NCBI RefSeq assembly: GCF_014203545.1
Contig: NZ_JACHJG010000003.1
Span: 558,001 to 622,000 of the forward strand
Length of the DNA: 64,000 nt
Reading direction: 5' to 3'
Source of the DNA: Streptomyces netropsis
GTDB taxonomy: Bacteria; Actinomycetota; Actinomycetes; Streptomycetales; Streptomycetaceae
The notes under the pieces are model-generated. The model was given only the letters and a program-made list of their open reading frames with translations. It searched no databases and was not told the origin of the DNA. A program made the translations under genes and the position numbers. This document shows positions 9,363 to 17,965 of this stretch, piece after piece (position 1 is the stretch's first letter; every line of letters starts with the position of its first letter).

Positions 9363-9379
9363 TGTGACACCTGGTCACA
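9363..9379. promoter_or_regulatory. TGTGAC-N5-GTCACA palindrome
   Basis: Perfect 6-bp arms 28 bases before the methyltransferase start. It resembles a Crp site (GTG-N6-GNCAC in Streptomyces), but the spacing is one base too long, so assignment to Crp is doubtful. Confidence 0.35.
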
Positions 9380-9406
9380 CACGACAGTCGCAGAAAGGGC
9401 GGAGCC

Positions 9407-10081
9407 GTGAGCGGTGACGACGAGCGGGACTACGACGGTTACGCCCGGTTAGGGCTGGACCGCAGCGGACAGGCCGAGGCGTTCGACAACATCGGCGTCC
9501 GCTACGACGACGCCTTCCCGCACAAGGAGGGCCAGCTCGAGGCCGGTGCCTGGCTGGGGGCCGAGCTGCCGCCCGGCTCCCGGATCCTCGACCTCGGCTG
9601 CGGCACGGGTCTGCCGACCGCCCGCCAGCTCACCGACGCGGGCCACCACGTCGTCGGCGTCGACCTCTCGCCCGGCATGCTCAAGCTCGCCCGCGACAAC
9701 GTCCCCGGCGCCGAATTCCTGCTCGGCGACATGGCCGAGCTGCGCGACGGCCGACTCGGCACCTTCGACGGCATCGCCGCCTTCTTCGCCCTGCTGATGC
9801 TGCCGCGTCCCGAAATCCCGCACGCGCTGCGGATGCTGTACGGAATGCTGAGGCCCGGGGGGCTGCTGGCGCTCTCGATGGTGGAAGCGGACGTGGACGA
9901 CTTCGCGATTCCGTTCCTGGGCAACACGATCCGGGTATCCGGTTACCTGCGGGACGAATTGCGCCAGGTCGTGCGCGAGACGGGTTTCGAGATCAGCGGG
10001 GAGAGCTCGCCGGCGTACGCCCCCGCGAGTACGGACGTACCACCCGAGATCCAGCTCTTCCTCAATCTGCGACGCGCCTGA
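9407..10081 (+). CDS. Class I SAM-dependent methyltransferase, TTA-containing
   Basis: 224 residues from GTG with GGCGGAG upstream. Rossmann motif I is ILDLGCGTGLPTARQL, and motif II (VVGVDLSPGML) and GDMAELRDGRL follow; the fold matches the Methyltransf_25/11 group. The substrate is unknown. Codon 15 (9449-9451) is TTA, the rare leucine codon read by the bldA tRNA, so translation is expected mainly in developed or late cultures. The next gene, a SpoIIE-type phosphatase, starts 57 bases downstream on the same strand. Confidence 0.88.
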   Translation: MSGDDERDYDGYARLGLDRSGQAEAFDNIGVRYDDAFPHKEGQLEAGAWLGAELPPGSRILDLGCGTGLPTARQLTDAGHHVVGVDLSPGMLKLARDNVPGAEFLLGDMAELRDGRLGTFDGIAAFFALLMLPRPEIPHALRMLYGMLRPGGLLALSMVEADVDDFAIPFLGNTIRVSGYLRDELRQVVRETGFEISGESSPAYAPASTDVPPEIQLFLNLRRA

Positions 10082-10137
10082 TCCACGGTGCGCCCCCTGC
10101 GATTGGGCGTACGGCCCCGACGGATGGAACCCCACAC

Positions 10138-12279
10138 GTGACGGAGCATCCCAACTCCCACGGAAGACAGCGGACCGCGCAGGTCCGGCAGTCCGCTGTC
10201 CCCGCCCCGGAACCGGGCCGCGCCCGGGCGGTCGCGGACGAGCCGGAGGGCACGCGCCGCGCGGAGTCCCCCGCGCTCGGCCGGCTCCCCGGCCACGACG
10301 GCCCCGAGCCGGCCCCGCCGCGCCCGGCGCGCGAGCCCGGCGCACCGGCCGCGGCCCCACGCGCCAGGGCGCGCGGTGAGGCGCACCCGGAGCCTGGCGC
10401 GCCCCGTCCGGCCGTCCCCCGCCCCGGCGGCCCGGAGGCGGCCCGTGGGGCCGCCGCACAGGGCGGTACGGACCGGGGCACCGCCGTGCCCGACATCGTC
10501 GGCGACGGCCCCGAAAGACCGGCTTCCGGCGGCGCGGACGGGGGCGCCGGCAAGGGCCACGCCGGGACGACCGGCGGGGAGCGGCTGCGGTTCGTGGGCG
10601 CCGCCACCCGGCGGATCGCCCGCGGCATCGACCTGGACGAGATCGTGCTGGGGCTGTGCCGGGCGACCGTGCCGACCTTCGCGGACGCCATCCTCGTCTA
10701 TCTGCGCGACCCGCTGCCGGTCGGCGACGAGCGGCCCGTCGGGCCCGTCGTGCTGCGGCTGCGCCGCACCGACCAGCTGCCCGAGCACGTGCGCGGCCTG
10801 GAGGACCCGGACGCGCCGCAGGACCGCGCCGAGCCCGTCCCCGACCTCGCGGGCGGCGCGGCCGAGCGCTGTGAGGTACGGATAGGCGGGCCGCTCGCGG
10901 AGGTGCTGCGAGGGGTCAGGCCCGTATTCGGCGACTCCTCCGCCGCCCGGGCGGCGCTCCCCGAGCTGCTGGGCGACGAGCAGGACGTCCCCGACCGGCA
11001 CCGCACGATCCTCGCGCCGCTGCGCGGCCGCCGCCGCGTGATCGGCGCGGCGGTGTTCATACGCCGGGCGGACCGGGCCGCCTTCGAGGGCGACGACCTC
11101 CTGGTCGCGGCCCAACTGGCGACCCACACCGCCCTCGGTGTGGACAAGGCCGTGCTCTACGGCCGCGAGGTCTACATCGCGGACGAGCTCCAGCGCACGA
11201 TGCTCCCCGACTCCCTCCCCCAGCCGACCGGGGTCCGGCTCGCCAGCCGCTACCTCCCGGCGGCCGAGACCGCCCGCGTCGGCGGCGACTGGTACGACGC
11301 GATCCCCCTCCCCGGCAACCGGGTGGCGCTCGTCGTCGGCGACGTCATGGGGCACTCCATGACCTCCGCCGCGATCATGGGTCAGCTGCGCACCACCGCG
11401 CAGACCCTCGCGGGGCTCGATCTGCCTCCGGCCGAGGTGCTGCACCACCTCGACGAGCAGGCGCAGCGCCTGGGCAGCGACCGGATGGCCACCTGCCTGT
11501 ACGCGGTGTACGACCCGGTCGCCCACCGCATCGTGATCGCCAACGCCGGCCATCCGCCGCCCATCCTGCTGCACCGCGGCGGCCGGGCCGAGGTGCTGCG
11601 CGTCCCGCCGGGCGCGCCGATCGGCGTGGGCGGGGTGGACTTCGAGGCCGTGGAGCTGGACGCGCCCGCCGGGGCGACGCTGCTGCTGTACACGGACGGC
11701 CTGGTGGAGTCCCGGATCCGGGACGTGTGGACGGGCATAGAGCAGCTGCGCGAGCGGCTGATCGACACGGCCCGGCTGACCGGTCCGAACCCGCCGCCCC
11801 TGGAGCCGCTGTGCGACGAGGTCCTCGGCATGCTCGGCCCCGGCGACCGGGACGACGACATCGCGCTGCTCGCGGCCCGCTTCGAGGGCATCGCGCCGAG
11901 CGACGTGGCGTACTGGTTCCTCGACCCGCGCCCGCAGACGGCCGGGCAGGCGCGGCGGCTGGCGCGGCGGGCGCTGACCCGCTGGGGGCTGGAGGAGCTG
12001 ACCGACAGCGTGGAGCTGCTGGTCAGCGAGGTGGTCACCAATGCCGTGCGGTATGCGGAGCGGCCGGTGACCCTGCGGCTGCTGCGTACGGACGTGCTGC
12101 GCTGCGAGGTCGGCGACGACGTGCCGCAGCTGCCGCGGCTGCGGCAGGCCCGGCCCTCGGACGAGGGCGGCCGGGGGCTGTACCTGGTGAACAGGCTGGC
12201 CCGTCGGTGGGGGGCCACCCGGCTGAGCACGGGCAAGGTGGTGTGGTTCGAGCTGGCGCTGCCGGGCCATGCGCGCTGA
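10138..12279 (+). CDS. GAF / SpoIIE phosphatase / HATPase regulator
   Basis: 713 residues. About 1-145 is a low-complexity Ala/Pro/Gly/Arg region, then a GAF-like sensor to about 340. Next is a PP2C-type SpoIIE phosphatase domain (ADELQRTMLPDSLPQP, GGDWYDAIPLPGNRVALVVGDVMGH, NAGHPPPILL, LYTDGLVE, DDDIALLAARF), with Asp residues placed to bind the metals. The C-terminus is an anti-sigma-factor kinase-like HATPase (N-box SEVVTNAVRY, GDDVPQLP, GGRGLYLVNRLA). Such fusions act in partner-switching pathways that free sigma factors. GTG start. The bases after the stop hold a GC-rich direct repeat. Confidence 0.92.
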   Translation: MTEHPNSHGRQRTAQVRQSAVPAPEPGRARAVADEPEGTRRAESPALGRLPGHDGPEPAPPRPAREPGAPAAAPRARARGEAHPEPGAPRPAVPRPGGPEAARGAAAQGGTDRGTAVPDIVGDGPERPASGGADGGAGKGHAGTTGGERLRFVGAATRRIARGIDLDEIVLGLCRATVPTFADAILVYLRDPLPVGDERPVGPVVLRLRRTDQLPEHVRGLEDPDAPQDRAEPVPDLAGGAAERCEVRIGGPLAEVLRGVRPVFGDSSAARAALPELLGDEQDVPDRHRTILAPLRGRRRVIGAAVFIRRADRAAFEGDDLLVAAQLATHTALGVDKAVLYGREVYIADELQRTMLPDSLPQPTGVRLASRYLPAAETARVGGDWYDAIPLPGNRVALVVGDVMGHSMTSAAIMGQLRTTAQTLAGLDLPPAEVLHHLDEQAQRLGSDRMATCLYAVYDPVAHRIVIANAGHPPPILLHRGGRAEVLRVPPGAPIGVGGVDFEAVELDAPAGATLLLYTDGLVESRIRDVWTGIEQLRERLIDTARLTGPNPPPLEPLCDEVLGMLGPGDRDDDIALLAARFEGIAPSDVAYWFLDPRPQTAGQARRLARRALTRWGLEELTDSVELLVSEVVTNAVRYAERPVTLRLLRTDVLRCEVGDDVPQLPRLRQARPSDEGGRGLYLVNRLARRWGATRLSTGKVVWFELALPGHAR

Positions 12280-12291
12280 GCCGACGGCCGG

Positions 12292-12341
12292 GGCGGCAGG
12301 CGGTACGGCGGCCCGGCGGCAGGCGGTACGGCGGCAGGCGG
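12292..12341. repeat. 20-bp direct repeat after the SpoIIE gene
   Basis: GGCGGCAGGCGGTACGGCGG occurs at 12292-12311 and 12315-12334, with a third partial copy to 12341. The period is 23 bases. It is probably slippage-prone GC-rich sequence. Confidence 0.75.
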
Positions 12342-12421
12342 GCACTGAAGGCATCCGCCATACACTGACAAAGGGGGATTGTCCGTACCACCAGACGGCC
12401 CGTCCCTCGGCACGGTGAAGT

Positions 12422-12438
12422 TCTGGACAGTGTCCAGA
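12422..12438. promoter_or_regulatory. katA: Perfect palindrome upstream of katA
   Basis: TCTGGACA-G-TGTCCAGA is a fully symmetric 17-mer 103 bases before the katA start. It is a strong operator candidate, unlike the AT-richer Fur-family CatR box I recall for catalase genes. Confidence 0.55.
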
Positions 12439-12541
12439 CTCCTGTTGCCGACAGGTCGTCGGCGGGGTTGACTGCTGGGGTGGAGGGCAGGCGGAACGAT
12501 GCCCTCACGATCCCGCATTCCCCCGCGATGGGAGGCGTCCC

Positions 12542-14005
12542 ATGACCGACTCCGCGCAACAGGTCCCGTACACCACCAACAACGCCGGTATCCCGGTGGA
12601 GAGCGACGAGCACTCGCTCACCGTCAGCCCGGACGGCCCCATCCTGCTTCAGGACCACTACCTGATCGAGAAGATGGCCCAGTTCAACCGCGAACGGGTC
12701 CCCGAGCGGGTGGTGCACGCCAAGGGCGGCGGCGCCTACGGCGTCTTCGAAGTCACCAATGACGTCAGCCAGTTCACGAAGGCCGATCTGTTCCAGCCCG
12801 GCAAGCGGTGCGAGATGCTGGCCCGCTTCTCGACCGTGGCGGGCGAGCAGGGCAGCCCCGACACCTGGCGGGACCCGCGCGGCTTCGCGCTGAAGTTCTA
12901 CACCGAGCACGGCAACTACGACCTGGTCGGCAACAACACCCCCGTCTTCTTCGTCCGCGACCCGCAGAAGTTCCAGGACTTCATCCGCAGCCAGAAGCGC
13001 CACCCGCAGACCGGGCTGCGCAGCAACGACATGCAGTGGGACTTCTGGACGCTGTCGCCGGAGTCCGCGCACATGGTCACCTGGCTGATGGGCGACCGCG
13101 GCATCCCGAAGACCTGGCGCCACATGAACGGCTACAGCTCGCACACCTACATGTGGGTGAACGCGGGCGGCGAGAAGTTCTGGGTCAAGTACCACATCAA
13201 GACCGACCAGGGCATCGACTTCCTCACCCAGGCCGAGGCGGACGAGCTGGCGGGCTCGGACGCCGACAAGCACCGCCGCGATCTGTTCGAGGCCATCGAG
13301 AGCGGCAACGCCCCCTCCTGGACGATGAACGTCCAGGTCATGCCCTTCGAGGACGCCCCGGACTACCGCTTCAACCCCTTCGACCTGACCAAGGTGTGGC
13401 CGCACGGCGACTACCCCCTGATCGAGGTCGGCCGGATGACGCTCAACAAGAACCCCGAGGACTTCTTCGTCCACATCGAGCAGGCCGCGTTCGAGCCCTC
13501 CAACCTCGTCCCCGGCATCGGCCCGTCCCCGGACAAGATGCTGCTCGGCCGGCTCTTCTCCTACCCCGACACCCACCGGTACCGCATCGGCCCGAACTAC
13601 GCCCAGCTCCCGCCCAACCGGCCGCACTCGCCGCTCGCCTCGTACGCGAAGGACGGCCCGATGCGCTACGAGCCGGCCCGTACGGGTGCGGTGTACGCCC
13701 CGAACTCCTACGGCGGCCCGGCCGCCGACACCGCGCGCTTCGGCGAACCGGCGGGCTGGGAGACGGCGGGCGAGATGGTCCGCGAGGCCTACAAGCTGCG
13801 CCGCGATGACGACGACTGGGGCCAGCCGGGCACGATGGTCCGCCAGGTCCTCGACGACGCCGCGCGCGCCCGTCTGGTCTCCAACGTCTCCGGGCACCTG
13901 CTCAAGGGCGTGAGCAGGCCCGTACTGGACCGCGCGCTGCAGTACTGGCGCAACATCGACAAGAACATCGGCGACCGGATCGCCACCGAGGTCAACGGCG
14001 GCTGA
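12542..14005 (+). CDS. katA: Monofunctional haem catalase
   Basis: 487 residues, a small-subunit catalase that dismutates hydrogen peroxide in the cytosol. Catalytic His lies in [19 protein letters not shown], catalytic Asn in [10 protein letters not shown], and the haem-ligand Tyr in [12 protein letters not shown] (followed by [12 protein letters not shown]). GGGAGG lies 7 bases before the ATG. No adjacent Fur-type regulator (catR) is present, so control must come from elsewhere; a perfect 17-bp palindrome lies upstream. The gene ends in a strong hairpin shared with the convergent penicillin-binding protein gene. Confidence 0.96.
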   Translation: MTDSAQQVPYTTNNAGIPVESDEHSLTVSPDGPILLQDHYLIEKMAQFNRERVPERVVHAKGGGAYGVFEVTNDVSQFTKADLFQPGKRCEMLARFSTVAGEQGSPDTWRDPRGFALKFYTEHGNYDLVGNNTPVFFVRDPQKFQDFIRSQKRHPQTGLRSNDMQWDFWTLSPESAHMVTWLMGDRGIPKTWRHMNGYSSHTYMWVNAGGEKFWVKYHIKTDQGIDFLTQAEADELAGSDADKHRRDLFEAIESGNAPSWTMNVQVMPFEDAPDYRFNPFDLTKVWPHGDYPLIEVGRMTLNKNPEDFFVHIEQAAFEPSNLVPGIGPSPDKMLLGRLFSYPDTHRYRIGPNYAQLPPNRPHSPLASYAKDGPMRYEPARTGAVYAPNSYGGPAADTARFGEPAGWETAGEMVREAYKLRRDDDDWGQPGTMVRQVLDDAARARLVSNVSGHLLKGVSRPVLDRALQYWRNIDKNIGDRIATEVNGG

Positions 14006-14027
14006 CCGCCCTGATCTGCCGGAAACG

Positions 14028-14068
14028 CCACCGGCCGCCGACCTCGTGAAGAGGTCGGCGGCCGGTGG
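14028..14068. terminator. Bidirectional terminator, katA and PBP genes
   Basis: 18-bp perfect stem (14028-14045 with 14051-14068) with a GTGAA loop between converging genes. Confidence 0.85.
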
Positions 14069-14091
14069 TGCGGTGCCGCTGCGGGTCCGGA

Positions 14092-16362
14092 TCAGGGCTT
14101 GACGCCGTCTGTCTCCAGGCCGCCGTTGGGGCGGGTGCCGCCGCCGCTGGGCGACGACGTCGGGGGCACCGTCGGCGGCTTCGGCGGAGTCGGGGTGATC
14201 TTCGTCGGGTTCGGCGTCGGCTTGCCCGTGGTGCCGCCGGACCTCGTCGGACCCGGCGAGGGCTTGCCGGTGGCGCCGCCCGACTTCGTCGGCGTCGGGG
14301 TCGGCGTCGCGCCCTTGGTGGGCGTCGCCGCGGGAGCCGTGGCCGGCGCCTGGACCGATCCGGCGCTGATGTCGGTGTCCAGGTCGAACTCGTCGTCGCC
14401 CTCGCCACCGAGCGCGGCGGCCGTGTAGGCGGACCAGATCTGGGCCGGGTACTTGCCACCGTTGACGCGACCGCCACCGCCGGTGCCCTGCAGGGTCACC
14501 TGCTTGCCGCCGGGGCCCTCACCGAAGAGGCCGACGGTGGTGACGAGGCTCGGGGTGTAGCCCGCGAACCAGGCCGACTTGTTGTCGTCGGAGGTGCCGG
14601 TCTTGCCCGCCACCGGGTAGTTGGCGCTGGCCACCACGGTCGCCGTGCCGTCGTTGACCACGCCCCGCAGGACGCGGGTGACGCCGTCGGCGGTGTTGCG
14701 GGAGACGGCCTGGTCGCCGATCGCGCCGTCGCGCTTGAGCTCCACACCGTTCTGGGACGCGGACTTCAGGATGGTCGGGGTGACCTTCTTGCCGTGGTTG
14801 TCCAGGGTGGCGTAGACCGCGGCCATGTCGAGCGGGCTCGCGCCCATGGAGCCCAGCGACATCGCGGGGGCCTCCACGAAGCCGGCCTGCTTGCCGTTCA
14901 TGCCCAGGTCGACGGCGGTCTGCTTGACCTTGTCGAGCTTGACGTCGACGGCCATCTGCGCGAACACGGAGTTGACCGAGTCGTTCATCGCCTTCTGCAC
15001 GGTGACGGCCTTCTCGGAGTAACCGTCCTCGTTCTCCGGGGCGAAGTGCACGTCACTGCCCACGACCGGCCGCTCGCTGGTGCCGTCGTAGATGGTGCTG
15101 GGCGTGATCGGGTCGTTGTCCTGCGTCTTGGACTTGTTCTGCAACGCGGAGGCGAGAATGATCGGCTTGAAGGTCGACGCCGGCTGGAAGTCCTCGCGGG
15201 TGGCGTTGTTGGTGTAGTGCTTGAGGTAGTCCGGACCGCCGTACAGCGCCTGGATGCGACCGTTCTTCGGGTCCACCGACACGGCGCCGACCTGGACGTT
15301 CTTGTCCCCCTCGCGGGCCTTGGTGTCCAGGTCGTCGAGCAGCTGATCCTTGACGGCCCTCTCCAGCGCCGCCTGCTTCTTGGGGTCGATGCTGAGCGTG
15401 ACGGTCCAGCCGCCGGCGGCGAAGTCGCTCTCCTTGCGGCCCTGCTTCTCCAGGGCCTTGATGACCTCGCGCTTGGCCGCGTCGATGAAGTAGCCGTTCT
15501 GGCCGGAGAGACCCGGGGCCGCCTTCGGGGCCTTCGGGTCCTTGAACGACATGCCCTGCCGCTCGTCCTTCTTCAGCCAGTCCATCTCGACCATCTTGTC
15601 GAGGACGTAGTTCCAGCGCTTCTTGGCGTTCTGCTTGCCGGCCTCGGTGGCCGCCGGCCCGAAGTCGTACTGGCTCGGGGCCTGGAGCAGCGCGGCCAGG
15701 TAGGCGCCTTCCTCGGTGGAGAGGCTGCTGACGTCCTTCTGGTAGTACGCACGGGAGGCGGCCTGGATGCCGTAGGCGCCACGCCCGTAGTAACTGGTGT
15801 TCAGGTAGCCCTCGAGGATCTTCTCCTTCGAGGTCTCCTTCTGCACCTTGAGCGAGATGATCAGTTCCTTGACCTTGCGGGTCACGGTCTGCCGCTGGTC
15901 GAGGTAGTAGTTCTTCACGTACTGCTGGGTGATGGTCGAACCACCCTGCTTGCCCCGGCCCATGACGGTGTTCAAGATGCCTCGGGCGGTGCCCTTCACA
16001 TCCACACCGGGGTCGGTCCAGAAGTTCTTGTTCTCGGCGGCGACGACGGCGCGCTGCACGTTCTCGGGGATCTTCGCGAGCGGGACTTCCTCGCGGTTGA
16101 CCTCGCCGATGCGCGCCAGCACCTTGCCGTTGCTGTCCTTATAGACGTTGCTCTGCAACTTGGCCGCGCCGTTGCCGTCCTTGGGCACGTCGACATAGAA
16201 GTAGAGCGCCAGGAAGGCGCCCATCCCCAGCCCGATGACCGCCACGAAGTAGGCAAGCAGCATCTTCCATGTGAAGAACCGGCGTATGCCGGTCTTCTTG
16301 GGCTTCTTGCCCTTTGCATTGCGGGTGCTGTCCTGCGCCCGTCGCGCTTCCGCTCGGCCCAT
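14092..16362 (-). CDS. Bifunctional class A penicillin-binding protein
   Basis: 756 residues from ATG 16362, chosen because GGGAGAG directly precedes it; a longer reading to 16458 lacks support. Cytoplasmic Lys/Arg-rich tail, one membrane anchor at about 33-55, then a GT51 glycosyltransferase domain (AAENKNFWTDPGVD, QGGSTITQQYVKNYYL) and a transpeptidase domain. The latter has ASTFKP (SxxK), SVN (SxN) and KTGTSDDNKSAWFAGY (KTG). It polymerises and cross-links peptidoglycan outside the membrane. The last roughly 90 residues are a Pro/Thr/Gly-rich low-complexity tail typical of streptomycete PBPs. Confidence 0.94.
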   Translation of the reverse strand: MGRAEARRAQDSTRNAKGKKPKKTGIRRFFTWKMLLAYFVAVIGLGMGAFLALYFYVDVPKDGNGAAKLQSNVYKDSNGKVLARIGEVNREEVPLAKIPENVQRAVVAAENKNFWTDPGVDVKGTARGILNTVMGRGKQGGSTITQQYVKNYYLDQRQTVTRKVKELIISLKVQKETSKEKILEGYLNTSYYGRGAYGIQAASRAYYQKDVSSLSTEEGAYLAALLQAPSQYDFGPAATEAGKQNAKKRWNYVLDKMVEMDWLKKDERQGMSFKDPKAPKAAPGLSGQNGYFIDAAKREVIKALEKQGRKESDFAAGGWTVTLSIDPKKQAALERAVKDQLLDDLDTKAREGDKNVQVGAVSVDPKNGRIQALYGGPDYLKHYTNNATREDFQPASTFKPIILASALQNKSKTQDNDPITPSTIYDGTSERPVVGSDVHFAPENEDGYSEKAVTVQKAMNDSVNSVFAQMAVDVKLDKVKQTAVDLGMNGKQAGFVEAPAMSLGSMGASPLDMAAVYATLDNHGKKVTPTILKSASQNGVELKRDGAIGDQAVSRNTADGVTRVLRGVVNDGTATVVASANYPVAGKTGTSDDNKSAWFAGYTPSLVTTVGLFGEGPGGKQVTLQGTGGGGRVNGGKYPAQIWSAYTAAALGGEGDDEFDLDTDISAGSVQAPATAPAATPTKGATPTPTPTKSGGATGKPSPGPTRSGGTTGKPTPNPTKITPTPPKPPTVPPTSSPSGGGTRPNGGLETDGVKP

Positions 16363-16526
16363 CTCTCCCGTAGCTCCAGTCTGTCCGCCCCCAACCCAGC
16401 TCACGAAGCTAACACCGCAACTGGCATCAAACGCCCATCGATCAAGGCTTCGACACACGTGACATACAGCACCCCGGAAGGCGGGAACCCGGGTACGGCG
16501 TAGTGCGGGAAACCGTACAGGGCGCT

Positions 16527-16542
16527 AAAGTGATATCACTTT
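16527..16542. promoter_or_regulatory. Perfect 16-bp palindrome before the SPFH gene
   Basis: AAAGTGATATCACTTT is completely symmetric and conspicuously AT-rich for this genome. It sits 71 bases before the SPFH ATG and overlaps the likely promoter (TAGACA follows at 16545). It is a strong operator candidate; the ribbon-helix-helix protein encoded in the same unit is an obvious candidate ligand. Confidence 0.6.
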
Positions 16543-16612
16543 GCTAGACAGCGTTAACCGCGCGTCGAGCCGGTCACGGCTGCGCGCGCCATCAGATGCG
16601 GGGGACCCATCC

Positions 16613-17569
16613 ATGTCCGACACCACCGGCACCACCGACACCGCCCCACCCGCAGCCGCGCCCGTCGTGGCGCGGCCGATCGTCCGGGAGCGCCCGGCGC
16701 ACGACATCGGCGGCGGGCTGGCCCTGCTCCTCGGCCTGGTGGGGCTGCTCATAGGGGCGGGCGGGGTGGCCCTCGGGGTCTTCTTCGGCAACGACGGCAA
16801 GCCGGGCCTGTGTGCCGCGTTCGTCGCGGTCGGCATCCTCGTCGGCCTCGGCGCGATCATCGCGATGAGCGGACTGAACACGATCTCCCCCGGTGAGACC
16901 CGCGTCGTCCAGCTCTTCGGCCGCTACCGGGGCACGATCCGCAACGAGGGCCTGCGTTGGGTCAACCCCTTCACCAGCCGCGAGAAGGTCTCCATCCGGG
17001 TGCGCAACCACGAGACGGCCGTACTGAAGGTCAACGACGCGTACGGCAACCCGATCGAGCTGGCGGCCGTGGTCGTGTGGCGGGTCGAGGACACCGCCCA
17101 GGCGACGTTCGCGGTGGAGGACTTCCAGGAGTTCGTCGCCACCCAGACCGAGGCGGCCGTGCGGCACATCGCCATCGAGTACCCCTATGACGCCCACGAG
17201 GAGGGCGGCCTCTCGCTCCGCGGGAACGCCGAGGAGATCACCGACATGCTCGCCGTGGAGCTGCACGCCCGCGTCGAGACCGCCGGTGTCCACATCATCG
17301 AGTCGCGCTTCACGCATCTCGCCTACGCTCCGGAGATCGCCTCCGCGATGCTCCAGCGTCAGCAGGCGGGCGCGGTCGTCGCCGCCCGCAAGCTGATCGT
17401 GGAAGGCGCCGTCGGCATGGTCGAGCAGGCCCTGGAGCGGATCAGCGAGCAGGGCATCGTGGAGTTGGACGAGGAGCGGAAGGCGGCCATGGTGAGCAAT
17501 CTGATGGTGGTGCTGTGCGGCGACCGGGCCGCCCAGCCCGTCCTCAACACCGGCACCCTCTACCAGTGA
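16613..17569 (+). CDS. SPFH/Band 7 (slipin-like) membrane protein
   Basis: About 318 residues from ATG 16613. A TTG at 16541 would add 24 residues, but it overlaps the 16-bp palindrome and is unlikely. Two hydrophobic segments ([24 protein letters not shown] and [18 protein letters not shown]) precede the SPFH domain ([32 protein letters not shown]), and a coiled segment follows ([32 protein letters not shown]). SPFH proteins form ring or cage scaffolds in membrane microdomains. The stop codon overlaps the start of the next gene by four bases, so the two are translationally coupled. Confidence 0.88.
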   Translation: MSDTTGTTDTAPPAAAPVVARPIVRERPAHDIGGGLALLLGLVGLLIGAGGVALGVFFGNDGKPGLCAAFVAVGILVGLGAIIAMSGLNTISPGETRVVQLFGRYRGTIRNEGLRWVNPFTSREKVSIRVRNHETAVLKVNDAYGNPIELAAVVVWRVEDTAQATFAVEDFQEFVATQTEAAVRHIAIEYPYDAHEEGGLSLRGNAEEITDMLAVELHARVETAGVHIIESRFTHLAYAPEIASAMLQRQQAGAVVAARKLIVEGAVGMVEQALERISEQGIVELDEERKAAMVSNLMVVLCGDRAAQPVLNTGTLYQ

Positions 17570-17820
17570 CGGACGACCTACCGCCCAAGGGCCGGCCGCG
17601 GCAGCGCAAGCAGGTGCTGCTGCGGCTGGACCCCTTGGTCCACGACGCACTGGCGCGCTGGGCGGGCGAGGAACTGCGCAGCGCCAACGCGCAGATCGAG
17701 TTCCTGCTGCGCAAGGCGCTCGGCGACGCGGGACGGCTGCCGCGGGACACCGGCGCGATGCCCCGCCGGGGCCGCCCCCCGAAGTCCGACCGACCGCCGG
17801 AGGACACCGACGAGCGGTAG
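17566..17820 (+). CDS. Ribbon-helix-helix protein with AT-hook-like tail
   Basis: 84 residues from GTG 17566, whose last two bases share the TGA stop of the SPFH gene. The central part KQVLLRLDPLVHDALARWAGEELRSANAQIEFLLRKAL has the Arc/CopG pattern: an N-terminal beta strand with alternating residues, then two helices. Basic flanks include a GRPRQRKQ block before it and RRGRPPK after it; the latter resembles an AT-hook. It probably binds DNA as a dimer. Sharing a unit with the SPFH gene and the palindrome upstream suggests autoregulation, but binding is not shown by sequence. Confidence 0.78.
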   Translation: MTDDLPPKGRPRQRKQVLLRLDPLVHDALARWAGEELRSANAQIEFLLRKALGDAGRLPRDTGAMPRRGRPPKSDRPPEDTDER

Positions 17821-17876
17821 GGGCCGCCCGCGGCGGCGAGCGCCCTGCGCCGCGTCCTCGATCCGCTCAGCCGCCC

Positions 17877-17932
17877 AGCCCGTCCGGCGATTGAGGACAC
17901 AGCACAGCAGCCCGTCCGGCGATTGAGGACAC
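17877..17932. repeat. Two direct copies of a GCCCGTCCGGCGATTGAGGA element
   Basis: AGCCCGTCCGGCGATTGAGG plus ACAC occurs at 17877-17900 and 17909-17932, 32 bases apart, between the RHH and oxyR genes. It is related to the palindromic arms at 5231-5282. Confidence 0.8.
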
Positions 17933-17965
17933 CACCGCGCAGCGGAGGTGCACACCGCCCGGCCG

